Part shown: piece after piece, positions 1 through 7,417 of the stretch
How positions within the stretch are numbered: position 1 is the first letter of the stretch
Layout of the letters: every line of letters starts with the position of its first letter
DNA from: an uncultured Porphyromonas sp.
GTDB taxonomy: Bacteria > Bacteroidota > Bacteroidia > Bacteroidales > Porphyromonadaceae
Direction of reading: 5' to 3'
Assembly (NCBI RefSeq): GCF_915070105.1
Contig: NZ_CAJZFJ010000046.1
Location: 1 to 17,541 of the forward strand
DNA length: 17,541 bases
The notes under the pieces: generated by a model
What the model saw: only the letters and a program-made list of their open reading frames with translations
Databases searched by the model: none
What the model was told of the DNA's origin: nothing
Program-made: the position numbers and the translations under genes

Positions 1-222
1 GCGTGTACACAAGTGCGCTCTAAGTATCTCCTCTCTAGGGCTCGCTTGTAGGTCTGTTTCTTGAGGATAATGCCTAGGATCTTTAGTGATGGGCTAAGGC
101 TCCCTGGGATATGAAATGATACCCCCAAAGATCGAAAGCAGGAGTGTGCGAGCGAGCTCATGCGGCGGCCCTGAGCATGGGAATGATAGGGACTCATTAA
201 GTGCTTATTTTTCGTATCTTTG
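1..222 (+). repeat. Dispersed intergenic element, copy 1 (cut by the window edge)
   Basis: Seen directly: this stretch aligns collinearly with 13339-13560, with a net shift of one base over about 220 bp. The best-conserved part is 2-45: cgtgtacacaa, then cgctctaagtat, tcctct and agggctc are shared exactly, and about 44 of the first 60 positions match by eye. Further blocks are cctagg (about 73-78), atgaaat (about 111-117), gag.tcat.cg (154 on) and ttcgtat (211-217). Positions 2-12 match the last 11-bp unit of the tandem array at 13284-13349, so a similar array may lie just outside the window. The copy ends in the gyrB promoter region. No coding frame is convincing here. Identity in the middle third is low, and the exact ends are unknown. 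Confidence 0.7.
215..222 (+). promoter_or_regulatory. Bacteroidetes-type -7 box upstream of gyrB
   Basis: TATCTTTG matches the Bacteroidetes sigma-ABfr -7 consensus TAnnTTTG and lies 23 nt before the gyrB ATG at 246. No clear TTTG -33 box is found about 20 nt upstream, so this is a half-match. The box lies at the right edge of the dispersed element, and the equivalent place in the second copy holds TATATTAG (13553-13560). Confidence 0.55.
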
Positions 223-245
223 TACAGATATTATAATAGCATTCA

Positions 246-2216
246 ATGAAATCAATGAGCGAAGAGCTGTTTGACCAAGCAAGTGAAAAGGAATACTCGG
301 CCAGTAGCATCCAAGTCCTGGAGGGACTAGAAGCTGTGCGCAAGCGTCCTGCCATGTACATAGGTGACATCGGTGAAAAGGGACTCCATCACTTGGTATA
401 CGAGGTAGTAGATAACTCCATCGACGAAGCCCTCGCAGGCTACTGTAATGACATCAAGGTCATCATCCACGAAGATAACTCGATCGAGGTACAGGATAAT
501 GGTCGTGGTATCCCCGTTGATATCCATGAGAAAGAAGGCAAGAGTGCACTAGAAGTCGTACTTACCGTCCTACACGCAGGGGGAAAATTTGACAAGGGTT
601 CTTATAAGGTCTCTGGTGGACTCCATGGTGTTGGGGTATCTTGTGTGAATGCACTCTCCACCTACCTCAAGGCTGTTGTACATCGAGATGGCAAGATCTA
701 TACAGAAGAGTTCAGTCAAGGTGTCCCTACAACGGATCTACAGACTATAGGGACAACTGATCATACAGGGACGACCATCATCTTCAAGCCAGATGACTCC
801 ATATTCTCCGTCACAGAGTATCAATTCAAGATTCTCTCAAATCGTCTCCGCGAGCTAGCATTCCTCAATGCTGGCATCACACTCACCCTCATCGATGAGC
901 GAGTAAAAGACGAAGAAGGCAAGCCCCTAAAGGAGGTCTACTATTCGCAAGAGGGACTGAAGGAATTCGCCAAGTACATTGACCGCTCTAAGGAGCATCT
1001 TGTAGATGATGTAATCCACATCGTCACGGAGAAGCAAGGCATCCCCGTAGAGGTAGCGATGACCTACAACACCTCCTACAACGAGAATATCTATAGCTAC
1101 GTCAATAACATCAATACGATCGAAGGAGGGACACACCTGGCTGGCTTCCGACGCGGCCTAACACGTACTCTAAAGAAGTATGCTACCGACTCCAAGCTCC
1201 TAGACAAGGTAAAGGTTGAGATCACCGGTGATGACTTCCGTGAAGGTCTTACTGCTGTAATTAGCATCAAGGTAGCTGAGCCTCAGTTTGAGGGTCAGAC
1301 CAAGACCAAGCTGGGGAACAATGAAGTCATGGGTGCTGTAGACATCGCCGTAAGCGAAGCATTAGAGATCTACCTAGAAGAGCATCCCAAGGAAGCCAAG
1401 GTCATCGTCGATAAGGTCATCCTAGCTGCTACTGCACGTCAGGCTGCGCGCAAAGCCCGTGAGATGGTACAGCGTAAATCTCCCCTCTCTGGAGGTGGCC
1501 TACCAGGGAAGCTAGCAGACTGCTCCTCTAAGGATCCTGTCCTCTCCGAACTCTTCCTTGTGGAGGGTGACTCTGCAGGAGGTACAGCAAAGCAGGGGCG
1601 TGACCGAGAGTTCCAGGCCATCCTACCTCTACGTGGTAAGATCTTGAATGTAGAGAAGGCGATGCAGCACAAGGTACTCGAGAGCGAAGAGATAAGGAAT
1701 ATCTACACAGCACTAGGTGTAACAATCGGTACAGAAGAGGACGCCAAGGAACTCAACCTAGCTAAGCTCCGCTATCACAAGGTCATCATCATGACCGATG
1801 CTGACGTCGATGGTAGCCACATCGCAACGCTTATCCTCACATTCTTCTTCCGCAATATGCGTTCCCTCATTGAGAACGGCTACGTATACATAGCGACTCC
1901 CCCACTCTATCTCTGTACTAGAGGAAAGGAGAAGGAATACTGCTGGACTGAACAGCAGCGTCAGGCATTCATCGACCGTGTGGGAGGTGGTGACGAAAAG
2001 CGTGTGCATGTACAGCGATACAAGGGTCTCGGTGAGATGAATGACGAGCAGCTCTGGGAGACAACAATGAACCCAGAGAACCGCACGTTGCGCAAGATCA
2101 CGATCGAGAATGCGGCTGAGGCAGATGCGATATTCTCCATGTTAATGGGAGATGAGGTAGCGCCACGCCGTGAGTTCATCGAGGCTAATGCAACCTATGC
2201 CCGCATTGATGCCTAG
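246..2216 (+). CDS. gyrB: DNA gyrase subunit B
   Basis: GyrB is the ATPase/TOPRIM subunit of DNA gyrase, which introduces negative supercoils together with GyrA (not in this window). The 656-residue protein shows the GHKL ATPase fold: Glu53 and Asn57 in EVVDNSID, DNGRGIP at 84-90 and GGLHGVG at 124-130. A transducer domain follows. The TOPRIM domain has EGDSAGG at 440-446 and the metal-binding DADVD acidic residues Asp518, Asp520 and Asp522, and RYKGLGEMN lies near the C-terminus. The sequence QGRDREFQAILPLRGKI is typical of GyrB; ParE is the only realistic alternative. Met4 is an equally plausible start, and there is no strong Shine-Dalgarno to decide. The gene stands alone between the repeat-borne promoter region and a hairpin terminator. 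Length is normal for Bacteroidales GyrB. Confidence 0.95.
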   Translation: MKSMSEELFDQASEKEYSASSIQVLEGLEAVRKRPAMYIGDIGEKGLHHLVYEVVDNSIDEALAGYCNDIKVIIHEDNSIEVQDNGRGIPVDIHEKEGKSALEVVLTVLHAGGKFDKGSYKVSGGLHGVGVSCVNALSTYLKAVVHRDGKIYTEEFSQGVPTTDLQTIGTTDHTGTTIIFKPDDSIFSVTEYQFKILSNRLRELAFLNAGITLTLIDERVKDEEGKPLKEVYYSQEGLKEFAKYIDRSKEHLVDDVIHIVTEKQGIPVEVAMTYNTSYNENIYSYVNNINTIEGGTHLAGFRRGLTRTLKKYATDSKLLDKVKVEITGDDFREGLTAVISIKVAEPQFEGQTKTKLGNNEVMGAVDIAVSEALEIYLEEHPKEAKVIVDKVILAATARQAARKAREMVQRKSPLSGGGLPGKLADCSSKDPVLSELFLVEGDSAGGTAKQGRDREFQAILPLRGKILNVEKAMQHKVLESEEIRNIYTALGVTIGTEEDAKELNLAKLRYHKVIIMTDADVDGSHIATLILTFFFRNMRSLIENGYVYIATPPLYLCTRGKEKEYCWTEQQRQAFIDRVGGGDEKRVHVQRYKGLGEMNDEQLWETTMNPENRTLRKITIENAAEADAIFSMLMGDEVAPRREFIEANATYARIDA

Positions 2217-2231
2217 TCAAGACTAGTAGCA

Positions 2232-2273
2232 AAGAGGCTCACCCTCCCTAGACTAGCGGAGGATGAGCCTCTT
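2232..2273 (+). terminator. Hairpin terminator after gyrB
   Basis: A 16-position stem (2232-2247 with 2258-2273) has one mismatch (2242 with 2263), and its loop reads ctagactagc. It begins 15 nt after the gyrB stop. The downstream tract is only weakly U-rich (ctgtattatata). The stem is strong in both directions, so it could also work from the minus strand. Confidence 0.7.
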
Positions 2274-2350
2274 CTGTATTATATACACCTCCAAGTCATA
2301 CTATTAAAAAGTCTTGTAACCATTTCCTCCCTTTTCTAGTTAGGTAATAG

Positions 2351-3109
2351 ATGACAAGAGCTTACTACCATATTAGTACATCCCGAGATCCCTACTACAA
2401 CATTGCCTTAGAGGACTATCTCTATAGGCAACTACGCTCCTTGGATACAATTTACTTTCTCTGGATCAATAGCCCCTCAGTCTTCATGGGGCGCTATCAG
2501 CATCCAGAGGCCGAGCTAGACGTTGAGTACCTTCAATCTAGAGGGATAGCACTGCTACGTCGTACCTCTGGAGGAGGTACCGTCTACCACGATGAGGGCA
2601 ACCTAAACTTCTCTGTAATCAAGAATGGAGAAGCATCAAAAGGTTTTGATCTAGCAGCCTGCCCACTCCCTATCCAAACAGCTCTTGCTAAGAAGGGGGT
2701 AGAGGTCGTGCGTTCACCTCGTGGAGACCTTCGACTAAATGGCTTCAAGGTCGGAGGATCGGCCGAAGCTATGACACGAGGACGTCTACTCTACCATATT
2801 TGCCTACTCTTTGACACAGACCTCGATGAACTGGAGCGAATACTCACAGTGGCTCCAGATATTACCGCTCGGTCGAGAGTTGCATCTGTTCGCTCTAAGG
2901 TCACCAACCTATGCCCGACGCTCCCCGAAGGCTATACTATTATAGATCTACAGACTCTCATACTTGATGAACTGAAGGAAGTAGAGGATGACCTAACTCC
3001 ATTAGTATTGGGGGAAGAGGTCGAGGAATATATCAAGCTCAAGCGTGCGGAGCACTTTGAGCACCTAGACTGGATTCATTCTCCGATTGGGAAGGCTAAG
3101 GGAAGCTAG
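2351..3109 (+). CDS. lplA: Lipoate-protein ligase family protein
   Basis: This is a biotin/lipoate A/B protein ligase-fold enzyme. It should activate lipoate with ATP and transfer it to the lipoyl domains of 2-oxoacid dehydrogenases or to GcvH. Family signatures are visible: the nucleotide/lipoate-binding RRTSGGGTVYHD (residues 70-81), NLNFSV (84-89) and the lysine loop NGFKVGGSA with the likely catalytic Lys133. The protein has 252 residues, shorter than E. coli LplA (about 338), so the C-terminal accessory domain is reduced or absent. An octanoyl/lipoyl transferase role is therefore an alternative. The start was chosen because MTRAYYHISTSRDPYYNIALE fits the family N-terminus. The radical SAM gene begins 6 nt after the stop, so the two are almost certainly co-transcribed. 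No promoter consensus was seen in 2274-2350. Confidence 0.85.
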   Translation: MTRAYYHISTSRDPYYNIALEDYLYRQLRSLDTIYFLWINSPSVFMGRYQHPEAELDVEYLQSRGIALLRRTSGGGTVYHDEGNLNFSVIKNGEASKGFDLAACPLPIQTALAKKGVEVVRSPRGDLRLNGFKVGGSAEAMTRGRLLYHICLLFDTDLDELERILTVAPDITARSRVASVRSKVTNLCPTLPEGYTIIDLQTLILDELKEVEDDLTPLVLGEEVEEYIKLKRAEHFEHLDWIHSPIGKAKGS

Positions 3110-3115
3110 ACGACA

Positions 3116-4027
3116 ATGGCTGAGATATCCCCCTATATAGACTTTGCCTCCTTTCTCAAGGGGCATTTTCCCGAGCAGAAAGTACAGAAAATCACCCTCA
3201 CTGCTGGCTTCTCTTGCCCGACACGAGATGGCTCCAGAGGACGAGGGGGATGCACTTATTGCAACAACAAAAGCTTTAGTCCAAACTATGCGACAAAGCT
3301 TAGACCCATTACGGAGCAAATAGACGAAGGTATATCATTTTTTAGGAGAAAGTACCCTGAGATGAAGTACCTAGCCTACTTTCAGTCATACACGAATACT
3401 TATGGAGAGGTTGACGACTGCATAGCCAAGTATGAGGAGGCTCTAGCACACCCTGACGTCGTGGGGCTTATCATAGGGACACGTCCAGACTGTATGCCTG
3501 AGCCCCTACTCCACTACCTCAGCGAACTATCCAAGCGGACTTTTCTCTTGATTGAATATGGGGTAGAGAGCACTTGGGACAAAAGCCTAGAGCGCATCCA
3601 GCGTGGACATACTTGGCAAGATAGTGTCGATACGATCTGGAGGACTCACCATGCTGGGATCATGGTCGGCGCCCATATCATCCTAGGCCTCCCAGGAGAG
3701 AGTAGAGAGGAGATCCTCCAGCATGCAGATCGTCTCTCCGAGCTTCCCATCACGACACTAAAGGTTCATCAGCTACAGATCATCCGAGGGACAATCATGG
3801 CAGGCGAGTACCTACGCAACCCCGAAGACTTTCATTTGTTTACAGAAGAGGAGTATATCGAGCTATGCGTAGACTTTGTCCGCCGCCTTCGACCTAACAT
3901 CGTCCTAGAGCGATTCGTCTCTCAGTCACCGCCTGACTTACTCCTAGCTCCACGCTGGGGATGGAAGAACTACGAGTTCACTGCTAAGATCCGAAGGGCT
4001 CTCTCCACCCCACCGAGCATTCAATAA
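3116..4027 (+). CDS. Radical SAM protein, TIGR01212/YhcC-type
   Basis: This is a probable radical SAM enzyme that binds a [4Fe-4S] cluster and S-adenosylmethionine. The N-terminal motif has Cys34, then eleven residues, then Cys46-x2-Cys49 (GGCTYCNNKSF). That widely spaced arrangement is characteristic of the YhcC/TIGR01212 family rather than the classic CxxxCxxC. Other family features are YFQSYTNTY (about 85-93), GLIIGTRPDC (about 116-125), the EYGVES motif and HIILGLPGE in the second half of the barrel. Length (303 residues) is normal. To my knowledge the substrate of this family is not established. Pairing with the lipoate ligase 6 nt upstream suggests co-expression but does not prove a shared pathway. 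It is too far from LipA to be called a lipoyl synthase. Confidence 0.88.
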   Translation: MAEISPYIDFASFLKGHFPEQKVQKITLTAGFSCPTRDGSRGRGGCTYCNNKSFSPNYATKLRPITEQIDEGISFFRRKYPEMKYLAYFQSYTNTYGEVDDCIAKYEEALAHPDVVGLIIGTRPDCMPEPLLHYLSELSKRTFLLIEYGVESTWDKSLERIQRGHTWQDSVDTIWRTHHAGIMVGAHIILGLPGESREEILQHADRLSELPITTLKVHQLQIIRGTIMAGEYLRNPEDFHLFTEEEYIELCVDFVRRLRPNIVLERFVSQSPPDLLLAPRWGWKNYEFTAKIRRALSTPPSIQ

Positions 4028-4063
4028 ACACTCTAATCATAAAACCTAAATAACAAGACAGAA

Positions 4064-4975
4064 ATGAAGAAGATCTTTATTTCGCTTGCACTCCTAGCCT
4101 CTGTAGCTATCAGTGCTCAAGCACAAGACAACACGACCGAGACTCCTGCCCCAGAGAGCAACTGGAAGGTTAGTGGTATCACCGGTGCCAATACCGCTCA
4201 GACTGCTCTAGTGAACTGGTCTGCTGGGGGTGAGAACTCTGTTGCATGGAACATCTATCTCAATGCTACCGCCAACTATAAGAAGGATAAGTGGAGCTGG
4301 GATAATGCACTCGTGACAGACTTCGGGATGACCTATACGACTAGCAATGAGTGGCTCAAGAATGTCGATAAGCTCAATCTCAGTTCAAAGGTAGGTCGTC
4401 TCATCAGCGAGCACTGGAGTATCTCGGCTCTTGGTGATCTGCTCACTCAGTTCGCTCGTGGTTATGATGCCTCCACCAATCCCAACGTAGCTGGGAATAG
4501 AGATAAGTACATCTCCACCCTCTTTGCCCCTGGCTATCTAACAGCTGCTCTTGGTGCGGACTATAAGCCTAATGACGACCTCTCTGTCCTACTCTCTCCT
4601 GTAACGGGTAAGATGACCTTTGTCCTAGACAAGAAGCTCTCCAACTCAGGTGCCTTCGGGGTGAAGCCTGGCAATAAGCTCCTAGCTGAGCTCGGTGCCT
4701 CAGTTGTAGCAAACTATAAGAAGAAGCTAGCTGAGAACATCAACTTCTCGACAAAGCTCACGCTCTTCACTGCCTACAATTCAGACTTTGGCAACATCGA
4801 CGTGAACTGGGATATGATGATCGCCTTTAAGATCAACAAGTTCCTCACGACTACCCTCACGACAAACCTTATCTACGATGACAACGTCAAGAGCGTAGAT
4901 AAGGCTGGTAATATCGCTGGTCCTAAGGTGCAGTTCCGCGAAGTCCTAGGCCTAGGACTCTCCTACAGCTTCTAG
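4064..4975 (+). CDS. DUF3078 outer-membrane beta-barrel protein
   Basis: This is a secreted outer-membrane protein of the Bacteroidetes DUF3078 family; the function is not known. A signal peptide is clear: Lys2-Lys3, a hydrophobic core FISLALLASVAI and an AQA cleavage box at about residue 20. The mature part is rich in alternating aromatic/polar stretches, with repeated segments such as WSWDNALVTDFGM and INFSTKLTLFTAY. It ends in a beta-strand with a terminal Phe (GLGLSYSF), as expected for BAM-inserted barrels. The central WKVSGITGANTAQTALVNWSA motif is typical of the family. It starts 36 nt after the radical SAM gene, so it may be read from the same transcript. It is followed by a strong terminator. 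Assignment to the family is firm; transport or adhesion roles would be guesses. Confidence 0.85.
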   Translation: MKKIFISLALLASVAISAQAQDNTTETPAPESNWKVSGITGANTAQTALVNWSAGGENSVAWNIYLNATANYKKDKWSWDNALVTDFGMTYTTSNEWLKNVDKLNLSSKVGRLISEHWSISALGDLLTQFARGYDASTNPNVAGNRDKYISTLFAPGYLTAALGADYKPNDDLSVLLSPVTGKMTFVLDKKLSNSGAFGVKPGNKLLAELGASVVANYKKKLAENINFSTKLTLFTAYNSDFGNIDVNWDMMIAFKINKFLTTTLTTNLIYDDNVKSVDKAGNIAGPKVQFREVLGLGLSYSF

Positions 4976-4995
4976 GCATTGACGCAATTATATAG

Positions 4996-5034
4996 GAGAA
5001 GCCCCTGCCCTTTTGGGTGAGGGCTTCTTTTTTG
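4996..5034 (+). terminator. Rho-independent terminator after the DUF3078 gene
   Basis: The stem is 4997-5004 with 5021-5028, continued inward by 5006-5010 with 5015-5019 (two G-U pairs) across one mismatch. The loop is TTTT and the stem is followed by a run of T (5028-5033). It is a textbook intrinsic terminator 20 nt past the stop codon. Confidence 0.9.
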
Positions 5035-5162
5035 TAGGTATATCGGAGGGAAAGCTAATCAGATGAGCACGCAGAAGTCCTACTGCTCCAAATCTCGGAT
5101 AATAGAGGGATAGCTTAGGGATTAGATTGGGAAATAGTATGGGCAGATTGAAAGATTTGCAC

Positions 5163-5170
5163 TATATTTG
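5163..5170 (+). promoter_or_regulatory. Bacteroidetes -7 box upstream of the HU gene
   Basis: TATATTTG fits TAnnTTTG and lies 47 nt before the HU start. No TTTG is present at the ideal spacing; TTG at 5148-5150 is too close. The motif TTTGCA occurs twice nearby (5156-5161 and 5167-5172). The rest of 5035-5162, between the terminator and this box, holds nothing else I can identify. Confidence 0.6.
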
Positions 5171-5217
5171 CAAAGCAAAAGAATGATATTCATCCAATTA
5201 AAATAATTTCATCATCT

Positions 5218-5490
5218 ATGACGAAAGCAGAAGTGGTGAGCGACATCGCCAAGAACACAGGGGTAGACAAAGAGACTACCTTGGCTGTGGTAGAAGCATT
5301 CATGGAGTCGGTCAAAGAGTCTCTGGTTCGTGGAGAGAATGTTTACCTTCGTGGCTTCGGTAGCTTCATCATAAAGGAGCGCGCTGAGAAGACAGCTCGT
5401 AATATCTCCAAGAAGACTACGATCATCATCCCCAAGCGTCGCATCCCTGCCTTCAAGCCCTCTAAGCTCTTTGCTTCGAAGGTGAAGTAG
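5218..5490 (+). CDS. HU/IHF-family DNA-binding protein
   Basis: This is a 90-residue nucleoid protein of the HU class, which bends and compacts DNA as a dimer. The helical N-terminal half (MTKAEVVSDIAKNTGV) is followed by the dimer signature GFGSF (46-50). The beta-arm has PKRRIPAFKPS (72-82), carrying the conserved proline at the arm tip, and the tail is basic. Length is exactly typical. The single-subunit HU form is preferred over IHF because the arm and N-terminus match Bacteroidetes HU-beta-like proteins. An A/T-rich leader without Shine-Dalgarno precedes the ATG, as expected for highly expressed Bacteroidetes genes. It is followed 45 nt later by a very basic 30-residue ORF and likely shares its transcript. 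Confidence 0.95.
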   Translation: MTKAEVVSDIAKNTGVDKETTLAVVEAFMESVKESLVRGENVYLRGFGSFIIKERAEKTARNISKKTTIIIPKRRIPAFKPSKLFASKVK

Positions 5491-5535
5491 AGGAGAAATC
5501 GCAGATAACTATAATATAAAAAACAAAAGAAAGCT

Positions 5536-5628
5536 ATGCCAAGCGGAAAGAAAAGAAAGCGCCATAAGATGGCTACGCACAAGCGTAAGAAGAGACTCAA
5601 GAAGAATAGACATAAGAAGAAGAAATAG
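5536..5628 (+). CDS. AURKAIP1/COX24-type basic micro-protein (putative small-subunit ribosomal protein)
   Basis: This 30-codon ORF lies between the HU and RNase G/E genes. Translation begins MPSGKKRKRHKMATHKRKK and ends in four lysines, so Lys, Arg and His make up most of the residues. The pattern KKRKRHKMATHKRKKRLKK matches the AURKAIP1/COX24 (mS38-like) domain found in mitochondrial ribosomes. The same domain occurs in tiny Bacteroidetes proteins, and actinobacterial bS22 is a similar short basic peptide on the small subunit near the decoding region. The role as a ribosomal component is inferred from that family. Its start follows an A-rich leader and its stop is followed at once by a terminator. 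It is short enough to be missed by automatic gene callers. Confidence 0.82.
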   Translation: MPSGKKRKRHKMATHKRKKRLKKNRHKKKK

Positions 5629-5633
5629 TGTCT

Positions 5634-5690
5634 TACATGAGGGGTCTAGGGCAAGTGACAAGCTAGCTCTTACCCCTTGTGTGCTTTTTG
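5634..5690 (+). terminator. Terminator between the COX24-like ORF and the RNase G/E gene
   Basis: Positions 5635-5645 pair with 5672-5682 (11 pairs including two G-U, closed outside by one more T-G). A 26-nt loop contains the palindrome agctagct. The stem is followed by gcTTTTTg (T-run 5685-5689). It should end or attenuate the HU transcript, leaving the RNase G/E gene dependent on read-through or its own promoter. Confidence 0.72.
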
Positions 5691-5739
5691 TAAGCAGCAT
5701 CTATCCCCTACATTCTTATCGATACATCATTTACGCTAA

Positions 5740-7302
5740 GTGACCAGTGAACTAATCGTCGATGTCTCCCCTAAGGAGATATCCATGGCTCTACTAGAAG
5801 ACCAAAGACTGGTAGAGCTACAGCGTGAGCGCAGGGACTTAGCCTTCGCCGTCGGGGACATATACCTCGGACGAGTGAAGAAGGTCATGCCTGGGCTGAA
5901 TGCAGCGTTCGTTGATGTAGGCTACAAGAAAGATGCTTTTCTTCACTATCTTGATCTAGGGATGATCTATCAGGCGCAGCAGCGCTTCCTCGAGCAGATC
6001 GAGAAGACCAAAGCAGTGCCCGCCCTACATAAGATCCCTAACTTCCCAGACCTACCCAAGGATGGTAAGATCGCTGACTACATCAAGGCTGGACAGAACG
6101 TCCTCGTACAAGTAGTCAAAGAACCCATATCCACCAAGGGACCACGTCTATCTGCTGAGATCTCTATCGCTGGACGAAACCTCGTCCTAGTCCCCTTCTC
6201 TGACAAGGTCTCAGTCAGTACAAAGATCGAATCACACGAGGAGCGTGCTCGCCTCAAGCAGCTGGTGCTAAGCATGAAGCCTAAGAACTTCAGCGTCATC
6301 ATCCGTACCTCTGCCGAAGGTAAGCGAGCCTCGGAGCTGGACCAAGAGCTCCGTCGTCTCCTCCGTCGCTGGGAAGAGAGCGTACAGAAGCTCCCTAAGA
6401 TCACCAAGACACCCAAGATCGTCTACGAAGAGTCTAGCCGAGCCCTCGGGATACTCCGTGATACGTTCAACCCTTCCTTCCAGAGCATTCAAGTCAATGA
6501 CAAAGCCTATTTCGAGGAGATACGTGAGTATGTCGCTCAGATAGCACCAGGAAGAGAGGAGATCGTACACCTGTATACAGGGAACTTACCCATCTTTGAT
6601 GAAAAGGGGGTAACGAAGCAGATCAAGTCGTCCTTTGGGCGTACCGTCACCTGTAAGAGTGGTGCCTACCTGATCATTGAGCAGACCGAAGCTATGTATG
6701 TCGTAGACGTCAATAGCGGTAATAGGTCTCGAAAGAACAACGAGCAGGAGGGTACAGCCATTGATGTGAACCTAATCGCAGCCGAAGAGCTGGCACGCCA
6801 GCTCCGCCTGAGGGATATGGGGGGCATCATTGCGGTAGACTTCATTGATATGCATGACCAGAAGAATCGTCAGCTCCTCTATGAGCACATGGTCAAGCTG
6901 ATGGAGTCTGATCGCACGAGGCATAATATACTCCCCTTGAGTAAGTTCGGCGTGATGCAGATCACCCGACAGCGAGTACGCCCCGCCACGCAGATCAATA
7001 CAGATGAGACCTGTCCGACCTGTATGGGTACTGGGAAGATGAAGGGCTCTGTGCTCTTCACCGACCAACTAGAAGAAAAGCTCAAGGACCTAGTCCATCG
7101 ACTAAGTCTATCCTACGTAAATGTACACGTACATCCCTACGTAGCAGCCTACCTCACCAAGGGACTCCTCGTCTCCATCGCCCGACGATGGAAGCTACAG
7201 ATAGCACGAGGAGTCCGTGTTACTCCTAACCAAAGTCTCGGATTCCTCGAGTACAAGTTCCTCGACAAGGAGGGCAACGAGATCGAGACCTTGGACGAAT
7301 AG
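5740..7302 (+). CDS. rng: Ribonuclease G/E family endoribonuclease
   Basis: This is an endoribonuclease of the RNase E/G family, involved in rRNA maturation and mRNA turnover, acting on single-stranded A/U-rich sites. The 520-residue protein has the N-terminal S1 RNA-binding region (GDIYLGRVKKVMPGLNAAFVD, about 39-59). The DNase I-like catalytic part has Asp323 (VVDVNSGN) and Asp367 (AVDFIDM), equivalent to Asp303 and Asp346 of E. coli RNase E. The zinc-link motif is CPTC. The long acidic scaffold of RNase E is absent, so this is the RNase G-like short form. The start is GTG and no ATG is available nearby. A weak promoter-like match (TTTG 5687-5690, TACATTCT 5709-5716) lies between the preceding terminator and the start. 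A long hairpin follows the stop. Confidence 0.92.
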   Translation: MTSELIVDVSPKEISMALLEDQRLVELQRERRDLAFAVGDIYLGRVKKVMPGLNAAFVDVGYKKDAFLHYLDLGMIYQAQQRFLEQIEKTKAVPALHKIPNFPDLPKDGKIADYIKAGQNVLVQVVKEPISTKGPRLSAEISIAGRNLVLVPFSDKVSVSTKIESHEERARLKQLVLSMKPKNFSVIIRTSAEGKRASELDQELRRLLRRWEESVQKLPKITKTPKIVYEESSRALGILRDTFNPSFQSIQVNDKAYFEEIREYVAQIAPGREEIVHLYTGNLPIFDEKGVTKQIKSSFGRTVTCKSGAYLIIEQTEAMYVVDVNSGNRSRKNNEQEGTAIDVNLIAAEELARQLRLRDMGGIIAVDFIDMHDQKNRQLLYEHMVKLMESDRTRHNILPLSKFGVMQITRQRVRPATQINTDETCPTCMGTGKMKGSVLFTDQLEEKLKDLVHRLSLSYVNVHVHPYVAAYLTKGLLVSIARRWKLQIARGVRVTPNQSLGFLEYKFLDKEGNEIETLDE

Positions 7303-7310
7303 ACTTGACT

Positions 7311-7389
7311 AGGAAGCCCATAGAGAGATAGCCCCTGAGAGGTGATGATCACCGATCATACTTGGGTGTTTGCTCTCTATGGGCTTTCT
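7311..7389 (+). terminator. Long nested hairpin between rng and recR
   Basis: The outer stem is 7311-7327 with 7373-7389: 17 positions, 14 of them perfectly paired in a row, with one G-U. The 45-nt loop itself contains a small hairpin, ggtga/tcacc around tga. The right arm is followed by a pyrimidine-rich but weak T tract (ttacttta). The stem covers an upstream in-frame TTG codon at 7370, which argues that recR starts later, at 7418. It may act as a terminator or as a processed leader in front of recR. Confidence 0.65.
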
Positions 7390-7417
7390 TACTTTACGAC
7401 TAGGAGAATATTACGAG

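Noticed and set aside
7370..7417. Upstream TTG extension of recR
   Set aside because: The extra 16 residues do not fit RecR, the TTG is inside a strong hairpin, and the ATG at 7418 has AGGAG upstream and gives the family N-terminus.
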